This document shows, one piece after another, positions 21,719 through 29,680 of a DNA stretch of 64,000 bases (position 1 is its first letter; every line of letters begins with the position of its first letter). The DNA lies in contig NZ_FWXD01000017.1 of NCBI RefSeq assembly GCF_900176275.1, positions 1 through 64,000 of the forward strand, read 5' to 3'. The position numbers and the translations under genes are program-made. This DNA comes from Andreprevotia lacus DSM 23236. Its GTDB lineage: Bacteria > Pseudomonadota > Gammaproteobacteria > Burkholderiales > Chitinibacteraceae. Under the pieces are notes generated by a model. It did no database searches and had not been told where the DNA came from. It saw only the letters and a list, made by a program, of their open reading frames with translations.

Positions 21719-22963
21719 ATGGCTTGCGGTGTGGATTTCGGTACGTCCAACTCGACGGTAGGCTGGGTACGACCTGGCAGCGATACCTTGCTGGCGCTGG
21801 AGGAGGGCAAGACCACCTTGCCCTCGATGCTGTTCTTCAACAGCGAGGAAGAATCGGTCAGCTTTGGCCGCGCTGCGCTGGGTGAATACATGGATGGCTA
21901 CGAGGGGCGGCTGATGCGTTCGCTCAAGAGCATCCTTGGCACCGGCCTGATGAGCGCGCAGACCGAGGTGGGCGGGCAGGCGCTAAGCTTCCAGACCATC
22001 CTCTCCACCTTCATCAACGAGCTGAAGGCGCGTGCCGAAAAGAGCGCCGGGCGCGGTTTCGATGCCGCCGTGCTGGGGCGGCCGGTGTATTTCGTCGATG
22101 ACGACAAGGCCGCCGACCAGCTCGCGCAGGACACCTTGGCCACCATCGCGCGTGGGGCGGGCTTCAAGCACATCGAATTCCAGTTCGAGCCGATTGCTGC
22201 TGCGTTCGATTACGAGCAGACGCTGACGCATGAAACCCTCACGCTGATTGTCGACATCGGCGGCGGTACGTCCGACTTCTCGCTGCTGCGGCTGTCGCCC
22301 GAACGCGCCCAAGCGGCGGAGCGGCATGGCGACATCCTGGCCTGGGGCGGTGTGCACATCGGCGGCACCGACTTCGACCGCGCGCTCAGCCTGGCCGCAC
22401 TGATGCCGCTGCTGGGCTACAAGACTCTGCTGAAAAGCGGTGCCGAAATGCCATCCAGCTATTACTTCAACCTGGCCACCTGGCACACCATCAACTTCGT
22501 CTACACGCGCCGCGTGATGAGCGATCTGCAAGACCTGTTCCGCGATGCCACCGAGCGCGACAAGCTGGACCGCCTGTTCAAGCTGATCGCCAATCGCTCG
22601 GGTCACTGGCTGGCCACGCAGGCCGAGGCAGCCAAGATCGCACTGTCCGATACTGCCGAACACCGGCTGGCGCTGGACCGCATCGACGCAGGGCTGGTGC
22701 ATACGATACAGCGCAACGTGTTCGAGGCCGCCATCGACGGGCTGATCAGCCGCATCGAGGCTGCCGTGGCCGACGTGCTGCTGCAGGCCGGCATCACGGC
22801 CGATCAGGTCGATACCGTTTACTTTACCGGCGGGGCATCCGGCGTGCCGCTGTTGCGCAGCCGCATCGGTGCTTGCCTGCCCAACGCGCGCCATGTCGAG
22901 GGTGACCGTTTCGGCAGCATCGGCACCGGCCTTGCCATCGACGCCGCGCGGCGTTTCAACTGA
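21719..22963 (+). CDS. yegD: YegD-like Hsp70-family chaperone
   Basis: A 414-residue protein with the Hsp70/actin ATPase fold. CGVDFGTSNSTVGW is phosphate-binding loop 1, LIVDIGGGTSDFSLLRL is loop 2, and VYFTGGASGVPLLRSRI is the adenosine motif. It lacks the DnaK-type C-terminal substrate-binding domain, as YegD proteins do. TGGAG-type sequence precedes the ATG. It is divergent from the efflux operon and followed 22 bp later by an AraC gene. Its client is unknown; a role in regulating or folding a specific partner is known only by family analogy. Confidence 0.88.
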   Translation: MACGVDFGTSNSTVGWVRPGSDTLLALEEGKTTLPSMLFFNSEEESVSFGRAALGEYMDGYEGRLMRSLKSILGTGLMSAQTEVGGQALSFQTILSTFINELKARAEKSAGRGFDAAVLGRPVYFVDDDKAADQLAQDTLATIARGAGFKHIEFQFEPIAAAFDYEQTLTHETLTLIVDIGGGTSDFSLLRLSPERAQAAERHGDILAWGGVHIGGTDFDRALSLAALMPLLGYKTLLKSGAEMPSSYYFNLATWHTINFVYTRRVMSDLQDLFRDATERDKLDRLFKLIANRSGHWLATQAEAAKIALSDTAEHRLALDRIDAGLVHTIQRNVFEAAIDGLISRIEAAVADVLLQAGITADQVDTVYFTGGASGVPLLRSRIGACLPNARHVEGDRFGSIGTGLAIDAARRFN

Positions 22964-22985
22964 GCCGGTTTACAGGGGGCCACAC

Positions 22986-23828
22986 ATGCATGATCTGCGT
23001 CTGAGTGCCCGCCGCCTGGCCGATGGCAGCGCCATAGGTGCGGTGCATGCCGTGCAGGCGCAAACGCTGCGCCGAGTGCCCTTTGTACGGCCGACGCTGA
23101 TGCGTGTGCAGGCCGGGGCCAAGCGCGTGTTCGGCCCGCTGGGCGAGCAACACGCCGGCACGCAGCACCTGATCGGTGTGCCCGCTGGCGCAGAGATCGA
23201 CCTGATCAACGACCCGGACCCGCGTTCCGGCCGCTATGCCGCCGTATTCGTCGAGCTGGGCTCCGAGTTGCTGCGGCAGTTCCGCCAGCTGCACGGTGCA
23301 CAGCTGGCCAGCCTGCCCAGCCCCACCCAGCCGGATGTGCTGCTGCCGGCCGACGCGGTGCTGGAGCTGAGCTGGCAACCGCTGCTGGCCGCCTGGCAGA
23401 CGCAGGCGCCCGATGCGGTGCTGTCGCACCACCTGCATGGCGTGCTGCTGGCGTTGTTGCTGGCCGGGCGCGGCCAGTTGCTGTTCCAGCCAGCGGCGGC
23501 ACCGCTGGCCGAGCAGGTGCGCTTGTTGCTGCAACTCGACCCCGCGCATGGCTGGAGTGGTGATGAGGTCGCGCAGCGGCTGAACCGCAGCGCCGCCACC
23601 TTGCGCCGCCAGCTGGCTGCCGAGGGCAGCGGCTTTCGCGAGCTGCTGGATGAAGTACGCCTCGGTTACGGGCTGGGCCTGCTACAGATGGGCGAGCGGC
23701 CCATCAACGAAGTGGCGGCGCTGTGTGGTTACGAATCCGCCTCCAAGTTCGCTGCGCGCTTTCGCGAGCGCTTCGGCCTCACGCCATCGGCATTGCGTGA
23801 CAGCCAGCGGGCCGCCGCAGGCCATTGA
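22986..23828 (+). CDS. AraC-family transcriptional regulator
   Basis: A 280-residue regulator with an N-terminal cupin-like sensing region (about 1-170, including AGTQHLIGVPAGAEIDLIN) and a C-terminal double helix-turn-helix (about 185-275). The hallmark is INEVAALCGYESASKFAARF followed by RERFGLTPSALRDSQ. An AGGGGG lies upstream of the ATG at 22986; longer in-frame starts would run into yegD. It may regulate itself or neighbours such as the adjacent PEBP gene, but no target is visible. Confidence 0.88.
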   Translation: MHDLRLSARRLADGSAIGAVHAVQAQTLRRVPFVRPTLMRVQAGAKRVFGPLGEQHAGTQHLIGVPAGAEIDLINDPDPRSGRYAAVFVELGSELLRQFRQLHGAQLASLPSPTQPDVLLPADAVLELSWQPLLAAWQTQAPDAVLSHHLHGVLLALLLAGRGQLLFQPAAAPLAEQVRLLLQLDPAHGWSGDEVAQRLNRSAATLRRQLAAEGSGFRELLDEVRLGYGLGLLQMGERPINEVAALCGYESASKFAARFRERFGLTPSALRDSQRAAAGH

Positions 23829-23847
23829 GAAGCGACCTCGCCTTGCG

Positions 23848-23963
23848 GCGGGCATCAAGCCCCCGGCCAAGCCGGGGGCTCACCCGTCTTGGCGGGCGAA
23901 ATGGCGCGGCCCGCCTTGTTTGATTCCACCCCCCGCCCTCGTCGCCGCTCGTGAGTGGCAGGG
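23848..23963 (+). repeat. Dispersed intergenic repeat, copy C (internally deleted)
   Basis: The copy begins GGCATCAAGCCCCCGGCCAA with the CCCCGGC/GCCGGGG hairpin, then TTGTTTGATTCCACCCCCCG. It jumps from CGTCGCCGC straight to TCGTGAGTGG, lacking the segment with GAGGGAGCCTCGCT. It follows the AraC stop by about 30 bp, in the same direction. Confidence 0.75.
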
Positions 23964-24097
23964 ATTAAACAAGACCGGACCGAATTTCAGTGCACTTGAA
24001 CGCACTGAGCGGATTGGAGCGGTCGTTGCGCGTTGCGGGGCCATGGTCCATGCGCGCAATGCTTAGCATGACGGTGTTGATCGCACAGGAGAACGTC

Positions 24098-24649
24098 ATG
24101 CACGCAGTTGCCCGTTATACCGCCGCCCTCACCCTGTTGGGTGCCAGTCTTGCCCACGCCGGCGGCTTTACCCTCAGCAGCCCCGATGTTGCCAACGGCA
24201 AGAAGCTGGCCGATGCACAGGTGTTTTCCGGCTTTGGCTGCACCGGCGGCAATGTGTCGCCTGCGCTGAGCTGGAAGAACGCCCCGGCCGGCACCAAGAG
24301 CTTTGCCGTTACCGTTTACGACCCGGACGCACCGACTGGCAGCGGCTGGTGGCATTGGGTGGTGATCAACCTGCCCGCCGATGCCACCGGCCTGCCGCAA
24401 GGCGCGGGCAGTAGCAAGGGTGACTTGCCGGCCGGTGCCGTGCAGATCCGCACCGACTTTGGCGCAGCCGGCTTCGGTGGCGCTTGCCCGCCCAAGGGTG
24501 ACAAGCCACATCGCTACATCTTCACCGTATACGCGCTGAAGACCGACAAGCTGGATGTGCCTGCCGACGCCACACCGGCGCTGGTGGGCTACAACCTGCA
24601 CTTCAACACCCTGGGCAAGGCCAGCCTGACGGCGCGCTACGGGCGTTGA
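24098..24649 (+). CDS. Secreted YbhB/YbcL-family (PEBP-like) protein
   Basis: A 183-residue phosphatidylethanolamine-binding-protein homologue. The N-terminus MHAVARYTAALTLLGASLAHA is a Sec signal with cleavage near 21, so it should be periplasmic. Family motifs are NVSPALSWKNAPAGTKSF, VYDPDAPTGSGWWHWVV and a C-terminal KPHRYIFTVYALK. AGGAGAA at 24086 sets the ATG at 24098. E. coli YbhB has no proven enzymatic role, so none is assigned. Confidence 0.9.
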   Translation: MHAVARYTAALTLLGASLAHAGGFTLSSPDVANGKKLADAQVFSGFGCTGGNVSPALSWKNAPAGTKSFAVTVYDPDAPTGSGWWHWVVINLPADATGLPQGAGSSKGDLPAGAVQIRTDFGAAGFGGACPPKGDKPHRYIFTVYALKTDKLDVPADATPALVGYNLHFNTLGKASLTARYGR

Positions 24650-24687
24650 GAACTACCCCGAGTCTGGCTGTAAACGCTTGATCCGTG

Positions 24688-24825
24688 CCACTGACGAGCG
24701 CCAGCGAGGCTCCCTCGCGGCGGCGAGGGCGGGGGGCGTGGAATAAAACAGAATGAGCCGGTGCCTCACTTGCCAATACAAGTGAGAACCCGGCTCTGCC
24801 GGGTTCTTGATGCCGGTTAACCTGC
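24688..24825 (-). repeat. Dispersed intergenic repeat, copy D
   Basis: A near-complete reverse copy. Read leftwards it starts GCAGGTTAACCGGCATCAAG, has the CCCGGC/GCCGGG hairpin, an extra internal hairpin CTCACTTG-TATTGG-CAAGTGAG, then CCTCGCCGCCGCGAGG and the GCTCGTCAGTGG end. It shares more than 40 near-identical bases with copy A. Its first hairpin is about 46 bp past the stop of the leftward decarboxylase gene. Confidence 0.85.
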
Positions 24826-24851
24826 AAGACGGTAACCTGATGCAGGAAGGC

Positions 24852-26498
24852 TCAACCGCTGGCCTGCACCCTGCGGCTCAAATGCTCAGCCAACCTGCGC
24901 ATGGCGGGGGATGGATCGTCCGGCGCCAGCTGCACATCCAGCAGCACCGGGCAGTCGGGCGAGGCCAGCGCGTAGTGCCAGGCCTTGTCGAATTCCACTT
25001 CGTTCTCGACCCGGAAGCCCTGCAAGGGGCCGAAGACCTCGCCCAGCTTGTCGAAGCGCCAAGGGCTGATGTCGTTGAACGGGCCGTCGAGGATGTAGCG
25101 TTCGGTGCTGTAGCCGGCGTTGTTGAACACGATCACCACCGGGTTCAGCCCCTTCCACGCAATGGTGGCCAGCTCCATACCCGTCATCTGGAAGGCGCCG
25201 TCACCCACCAGGATCAGCGGGCGCTTGCCGCTGCCCAGTTGCGCGCCCAGCGCGGCGGGCACGGCAAAGCCCATGGTGGTGTAGAAGGCCGAGGCCAGAA
25301 AGCCGGTGCGCGGGTGCACGCGCAGCTCCAGCGCGGCAAACAGGCAGTCGCCGGTATCGCACACCACGATCATGTTCTCGGGCAAGGTGTCGTTCAGCCG
25401 GCCGATCAGCCTTGCTACCTTCATCGGTGTGCCTTCGTGCGGAAAGCCGCTGGCGCTCAATACCGGCGGCGATGCCGGCCACGCTTGGGCGGATTGTTGC
25501 AGGGCGGCGGTGAGCGCGCGCAGGAAATCGCCCAGCTGCACGTTGGCATAGCGGTGGTGGCGGATGCGTACTTCGCCATCCACGGCCTGGATCATGTGGC
25601 GCGCGTCGATGCGCGCGGTAAACACGCCCAGATCGACGTCGTTGAGCGTAACGCCGAGCAGCAGCAATACCTCGGCACTCTCGATGCGCTCACGCGTCTG
25701 TTCGCCGCCCATCGCGCCCTCGTAGATACCCAGATAGGCCGGGTGGCGCTCTGCAATCACCGATTTGCCGGTCAAGGTCGCGGCCACCGGCACACGCGCA
25801 CGCTCGACAAAGCGCACCAGCTCGTCCTGCAGGCGCGAGCGGTGCAGCTCCACGCCGGCCAGTACGGCGGCCGACTGCGCGGATTGCAGCAAGTCTATGG
25901 TTTCGTGCACGGCTTCGGCCAGTGCCTCGGCATCGCTGGCGGCTTCGGGTTCGTTGCTGGCCGGCAGCAGGCGGATGTTGCGGTCGACCAGATCGCGCGG
26001 CAGTTCCAGATACACCGGTTTGCTGGCCTGTTGCGCCACGCGCAGTGCGCGGTCGATTTGCCGCGCGGCCAGCAGCGGATCGTCCAGCACGGCCGAATAC
26101 GCGGTAATGCGTTCGAAGATTTCGCGCTGCAGGTGGAAGGGGCCAAAGCGGTGGTGCAACAGTGCACGTTCGCGTTGCTCGTTCACCCCCGGCGCGCCGG
26201 AAATCACCACCACCGGCGAGCTTTCGGCATAGGCGCCGGCCACCGCGTTTACTGCCGCCAGCGCTCCCACGCCATAGGTGACGGCCAGCGCACCGAGGCC
26301 ACGGCAGCGCGCGTAGGCATCGGCGGCAAAGGCCGCGTTTTCCTCGCGCGTGGCGCCCACCTGGGTCAGCGCGCTCTGGCTCAGCAGCTGGTACCAGCGC
26401 AGGATATAGTCACCGGGCACGCCGAACACATGGCGTGCCCCCTCGTCATACAGGCGCTCGATCAGATAACTGCCGATGCCGGTTTGCGCGTTGGCCAT
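24852..26498 (-). CDS. Thiamine-diphosphate 2-keto acid decarboxylase (pyruvate/indolepyruvate decarboxylase family)
   Basis: A 548-residue ThDP enzyme that should decarboxylate a 2-keto acid to an aldehyde. The catalytic Glu is in VGATREENAAFAADAYAR. The HH pair in ALLHHRFGPF marks the decarboxylase branch rather than acetolactate synthase. The ThDP-metal motif is VGDGAFQMTGMELATIAW to VIVFNNAGYSTERYILDG. The length and the aryl-friendly SAFYTTMGFAVPAALGA region fit indolepyruvate or phenylpyruvate decarboxylases, but pyruvate cannot be excluded. It stands alone and is divergent from a TauE permease gene. Indole-acetate or aroma-aldehyde production would be inference. Confidence 0.85.
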   Translation of the reverse strand: MANAQTGIGSYLIERLYDEGARHVFGVPGDYILRWYQLLSQSALTQVGATREENAAFAADAYARCRGLGALAVTYGVGALAAVNAVAGAYAESSPVVVISGAPGVNEQRERALLHHRFGPFHLQREIFERITAYSAVLDDPLLAARQIDRALRVAQQASKPVYLELPRDLVDRNIRLLPASNEPEAASDAEALAEAVHETIDLLQSAQSAAVLAGVELHRSRLQDELVRFVERARVPVAATLTGKSVIAERHPAYLGIYEGAMGGEQTRERIESAEVLLLLGVTLNDVDLGVFTARIDARHMIQAVDGEVRIRHHRYANVQLGDFLRALTAALQQSAQAWPASPPVLSASGFPHEGTPMKVARLIGRLNDTLPENMIVVCDTGDCLFAALELRVHPRTGFLASAFYTTMGFAVPAALGAQLGSGKRPLILVGDGAFQMTGMELATIAWKGLNPVVIVFNNAGYSTERYILDGPFNDISPWRFDKLGEVFGPLQGFRVENEVEFDKAWHYALASPDCPVLLDVQLAPDDPSPAMRRLAEHLSRRVQASG

Positions 26499-26638
26499 GC
26501 TGCCTCCTGCGCCGTGCCAAGTGGATAGTTCACCCTAGTCCATACACCTTGCCCCGTGGCCGCCGCGTGATGGTTTTACCCACTGGCCGGCAAGCGGGCG
26601 AGCGCGCATGCTGCAGCTATCCCCACCGGAACCATTGC

Positions 26639-27406
26639 ATGCCGCACGAACTGCTCTTTTTGCTGCCGCTGGCCTTTGCCGCCGGCCTGATCGATGCCGC
26701 CGTCGGCGGTGGCGGGCTGATCATGGTGCCGGGCCTGTTTGCCACCTTCCCGCGCGAAACGCCGGCCGCGCTGATGGGCACCAACAAGTTCGCCGCCATC
26801 ATGGGCACGGCATCGGCCACTCTGCGCTATGCACGGCAGGTGAAGCTGGACTGGCACATCCTGCTGCCATCGGCGCTGGCGGCTTTTGTCGGCTCATACG
26901 CCGGTGCGCGCGTCATCCATCTGCTGCCGGCGTCTTCCGTGCGGCCGCTGGTCATCGTGCTACTGCTGGTGATGCTGGCCTATACCTGGTTCAAGCCGGC
27001 CTTCGGCAGTGAAGACGCCGGCCGGCCGCTGACCCGGCGCGATCTGTATGTGGGGCTGGCCATCGGTGCGGCCATCGGTTTTTACGATGGCTTCTTTGGC
27101 CCCGGCACCGGCTCCTTCCTGATTTTTTTGTTCATCCGCTTTTTCCATTTCGACTTCCTGCGCGCATCGGCGTCCGCCAAGGTGGTGAATCTCGCCACCA
27201 ATCTGGCCGCGCTGGCCTTCTTCGTGCCGGCCGGCATGGTGTACTACCAGTACGCCATCCCGATGGCGCTGGTGAATATCGCCGGCGCGCAGGTGGGCAG
27301 CCGGCTGGCGCTCAAGGGCGGCAATCTGTGGATACGCCGGCTGTTCATTGCGCTGGCGCTGGTGCTGCTGGCACGGCTGATCTGGCAGACGGTGAGTGGT
27401 GCGTGA
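26639..27406 (+). CDS. TauE/SafE-family anion permease
   Basis: A 255-residue protein with about eight hydrophobic helices. The first TauE/SafE repeat is LIDAAVGGGGLIMVPGLFA and the second IGFYDGFFGPGTGSFLIFLF, both glycine-rich as usual. It is close to the YfcA branch. These permeases export or import sulfite, sulfonates or related anions; the substrate is unassigned. I chose the ATG at 26639. It is one of three TauE/SafE-type proteins in the window. The MITE-like element begins 11 bp after its stop. Confidence 0.88.
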   Translation: MPHELLFLLPLAFAAGLIDAAVGGGGLIMVPGLFATFPRETPAALMGTNKFAAIMGTASATLRYARQVKLDWHILLPSALAAFVGSYAGARVIHLLPASSVRPLVIVLLLVMLAYTWFKPAFGSEDAGRPLTRRDLYVGLAIGAAIGFYDGFFGPGTGSFLIFLFIRFFHFDFLRASASAKVVNLATNLAALAFFVPAGMVYYQYAIPMALVNIAGAQVGSRLALKGGNLWIRRLFIALALVLLARLIWQTVSGA

Positions 27407-27417
27407 GCGATGGGGTA

Positions 27418-27683
27418 GGGCCTGTTAACACTTATTTCGCGCTTGCGCTGGGCCGCAAAGAGGTCAGCTACAAGGCACGCAACGCAGGCAATAACCGGTT
27501 ATTGCCAAGGCGCGTAACGCCGTAGATGACCTCTTTGCGGCCCAGCCCCGCGGGTTCGGGGGATTTCGGGCGGTTCGCTGCGTTGCAAACCGCTTGCGGT
27601 ACCCGTACCGCGGCGCGTTCTGCGCCTTGCGCTCCATCCCGAACTACCCCGAACGCAAGCGTGAAATAAGTGTTAACAGGCCC
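27418..27683. mobile_element. MITE-like element with 31-bp inverted ends and TA target duplication
   Basis: The element starts GGGCCTGTTAACACTTATTT and ends with the reverse complement of that sequence; the ends match over about 30 bp with one mismatch. TA dinucleotides flank both sides (27416-27417 and 27684-27685), the duplication typical of IS630/Tc1-mariner-related elements. The left half holds a second nested palindrome: arms 27447-27471 and 27522-27546 match with one mismatch, and 27487-27506 is a perfect 20-bp palindrome. The 266 bp encode no transposase. Confidence 0.8.
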
Positions 27684-27695
27684 TAGAATGCCGGC

Positions 27696-27998
27696 ATGAG
27701 CACACCATCAGCCCTTAGTTGCGATACCTGCCGCGCCGCCTGCTGCCAGCTTGAAGTGATGCTGCTGGCCGGCGATGATGACGTACCGCCGCAGTTCATC
27801 CAGCGCGATGACTGGGGGGGCGAAGTGATGCGCCGGCTGGACGACGGCTGGTGTGCGGCGCTGGACCGGCGCAGCATGCGCTGCACCATCTACGCGGTGC
27901 GGCCGCTGATCTGCCGCGAGTACGAACTGGGTGATTACGATTGCCTGATCCAGCGGCAGCGCATCCCCATCCTGATGCAGCGCAAGGAGGACACGTGA
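27696..27998 (+). CDS. YkgJ-family cysteine-cluster protein
   Basis: A 100-residue protein with the CxxCxxxCC cluster at its N-terminus (SCDTCRAACC), Cys in DDGWCAALD, and MRCTIYAVRPLICREYELGDYDC. This spacing is typical of the YkgJ/CxxCxxCC family, thought to bind zinc or an iron-sulfur centre. The protein is short for the family. The start ATG is only 12 bp after the MITE end and no ribosome-binding site is seen there. It overlaps the next gene by 4 bp. Confidence 0.82.
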   Translation: MSTPSALSCDTCRAACCQLEVMLLAGDDDVPPQFIQRDDWGGEVMRRLDDGWCAALDRRSMRCTIYAVRPLICREYELGDYDCLIQRQRIPILMQRKEDT

Positions 27999-28447
27999 AC
28001 TACTGGTTGATGAAGTCCGAACCCGATGATGTCGGCATCGACGATCTGCAGCGCATGGGCAGCGTGGGCTGGTATGGCGTGCGCAACTATCAGGCGCGCA
28101 ATTTCATGCGCGACCAGATGCAGCTGGGTGACGGCGTGCTGTTCTACCATTCGAGCTGCCCCGAGCCGGGCGTGGCCGGGCTGGCCGAGGTCAGCAAGCT
28201 GGCCTACCCGGACCCGACCCAGTTCGACCCGGAATCCAAGTATTTTGATCCAAAATCCACTGTAGAAGCGCCACGCTGGCAGCAGGTGGACGTACGCTTC
28301 GTCGCCAAGACGCGCTTGCTGGCACTGGATGAACTGCGCCGTTATTCCGAGCTGGCCGGGATGACCATCCTCAAGCGCGGCAACCGGTTGTCGATTACCC
28401 CGGTGACGCCGGCCGAGTGGTCCTTTATCAAGGCCTTGCTGACCTGA
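27995..28447 (+). CDS. EVE-domain protein (THYN1-like)
   Basis: A 150-residue single EVE domain. It begins (M)NYWLMKSEPDDVGIDDLQ and carries WYGVRNYQARNFMRDQM, GVLFYHSSCPEPGVAGLAEV and YFDPKSTVEAPRWQQVDV, all typical of the family. EVE domains recognise modified bases (5-methylcytosine-type in DNA, or modified RNA), so a role in modified-base sensing is inferred. The start is GTG with a perfect AAGGAGG at 27984-27990, coupled to the YkgJ stop. Confidence 0.92.
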   Translation: MNYWLMKSEPDDVGIDDLQRMGSVGWYGVRNYQARNFMRDQMQLGDGVLFYHSSCPEPGVAGLAEVSKLAYPDPTQFDPESKYFDPKSTVEAPRWQQVDVRFVAKTRLLALDELRRYSELAGMTILKRGNRLSITPVTPAEWSFIKALLT

Positions 28448-28457
28448 GTGCTGCCTA

Positions 28458-28596
28458 CAGGTGGTGAACCGGTAGCAAGCACCCGGCAAAGCCGGGCGCT
28501 GACCGTTTGTGAAGTGATGCTGCGGCTTTTCTCTGTGTTATTCCACTCCCTTGTCCTCGCCGCTGCGAGGCAGCCTCGCTTTCGCTGGTCGGTGGC
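28458..28596 (+). repeat. Dispersed intergenic repeat, copy E
   Basis: Diverged copy after the EVE gene: GAACCGGTAGCAAGCACCCG, a CCCGGC-AAA-GCCGGG hairpin about 30 bp past the stop, TTATTCCACTCCC, then CCTCGCCGCTGCGAGG and CAGCCTCGCTTTCGCTGG. It runs in the same direction as the gene it follows. Confidence 0.75.
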
Positions 28597-28705
28597 ATGA
28601 ATCGACTTCTGCAATTTGATGCAGGGGTCTGGACGGGCGGTATCTGTCCCATGCGTACAAACCCATGCTTGGCGCTATGGGGGCGATTCTTTATGCTGGC
28701 AGGCT

Positions 28706-29680
28706 ATGAAAAAATTGCCATTCAGAATCGACGGTTTTCTGCTTTCCATGCTGTGCGCAGTGGCGCTGGCACTGCTGTGGCCGGCCATCGGCACCAGTGA
28801 CGGGCCGCTGCATCTGGGGCTGGTGACCAATCTGGGCGTATCGCTGGTGTTCTTCCTGCACGGGGCCGCGCTGTCGCGCCAGAGTCTGAAAGCAGGGGTG
28901 TCCAACTGGCGGCTGCATGCTTTCGTGCAGTCCACCACCTATCTCGTGTTCCCGCTGATCGGCATCGTGCTGGTGCTGGCAATACGCGGTGCGCTGCCGC
29001 CCGATCTGGTGCTGGGCGTGTTCTATCTGTGCGCGTTGCCGTCCACCATTTCGTCATCGGTGGCGATGACCAGCCTGGGCAAGGGCAATGTTCCGGGGGC
29101 GATTTTCAATGCGTCGCTGTCCAATATCGTCGGCATGGCGGCCACGCCGTTGCTGATCGGCATCATGGTCTCCACCGGCGGCGCCCACCTGCCGCTGGGC
29201 AAGGCGGTGCTGGATATCGCCTTGCAGCTGTTGCTGCCCTTCGTGCTGGGCCAGTTGCTGCGGCCGTGGCTGGCAGACTGGCTGGCGCGCAACAAGCCCG
29301 TGATCAGCAAGCTGGATCGTGGTGTGGTGGTACTGATCGTTTATTCTTCGTTCTGCGATTCGACCGCTGCCGGGCTGTGGCACAACTATGCGTGGTGGAT
29401 GCTGGCGGTGGTGTTCGTGCTGGTGGGCATCTTGCTGGCGGTGGTGCTGCTGGGTACCACGTGGATCAGCCGCAGCCTGGGTTTCAGTCTGCCGGATGAA
29501 GTGGCTGCGGTGTTCTGCGGCTCCAAGAAAAGCCTGGCCACCGGCATCCCCATGGCCAAGTTGCTGTTTGCCGGCCATCCGGGCCTCGGGCTGATCGTGT
29601 TGCCGGTGATGTTCTATCACCAGCTGCAATTGCTGGTGTGCTCGGTGCTGGCCCGCCGCTATGCGGAGCGTGCAGCATGA
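28706..29680 (+). CDS. Bile acid:sodium symporter-family transporter (YfeH-like)
   Basis: A 324-residue protein with about ten membrane helices. MKKLPFRIDGFLLSMLCAVA opens it; LCALPSTISSSVAMTSLGKGN and AVFCGSKKSLATGIPMAKLL are hallmark motifs of the SBF-like YfeH group. Substrates of bacterial members are mostly unknown, so bile acids should not be assumed. The start at 28706 lacks a strong ribosome-binding site. Its stop overlaps the next gene start (ATGA), so the two are co-translated. Confidence 0.87.
   Translation: MKKLPFRIDGFLLSMLCAVALALLWPAIGTSDGPLHLGLVTNLGVSLVFFLHGAALSRQSLKAGVSNWRLHAFVQSTTYLVFPLIGIVLVLAIRGALPPDLVLGVFYLCALPSTISSSVAMTSLGKGNVPGAIFNASLSNIVGMAATPLLIGIMVSTGGAHLPLGKAVLDIALQLLLPFVLGQLLRPWLADWLARNKPVISKLDRGVVVLIVYSSFCDSTAAGLWHNYAWWMLAVVFVLVGILLAVVLLGTTWISRSLGFSLPDEVAAVFCGSKKSLATGIPMAKLLFAGHPGLGLIVLPVMFYHQLQLLVCSVLARRYAERAA

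Noticed and set aside
24688-24825. Treating the repeat copies as plain rho-independent terminators
   Set aside because: The first hairpin alone could terminate, but the shared downstream blocks (second hairpin, TTCCAC block, CTCGTCAGTGG end) have no place in a terminator, and T runs are weak.
27418-27683. A protein gene within the MITE-like element
   Set aside because: The only frames are short, cross the palindromes and lack ribosome-binding sites; the palindromic layout explains the sequence better.
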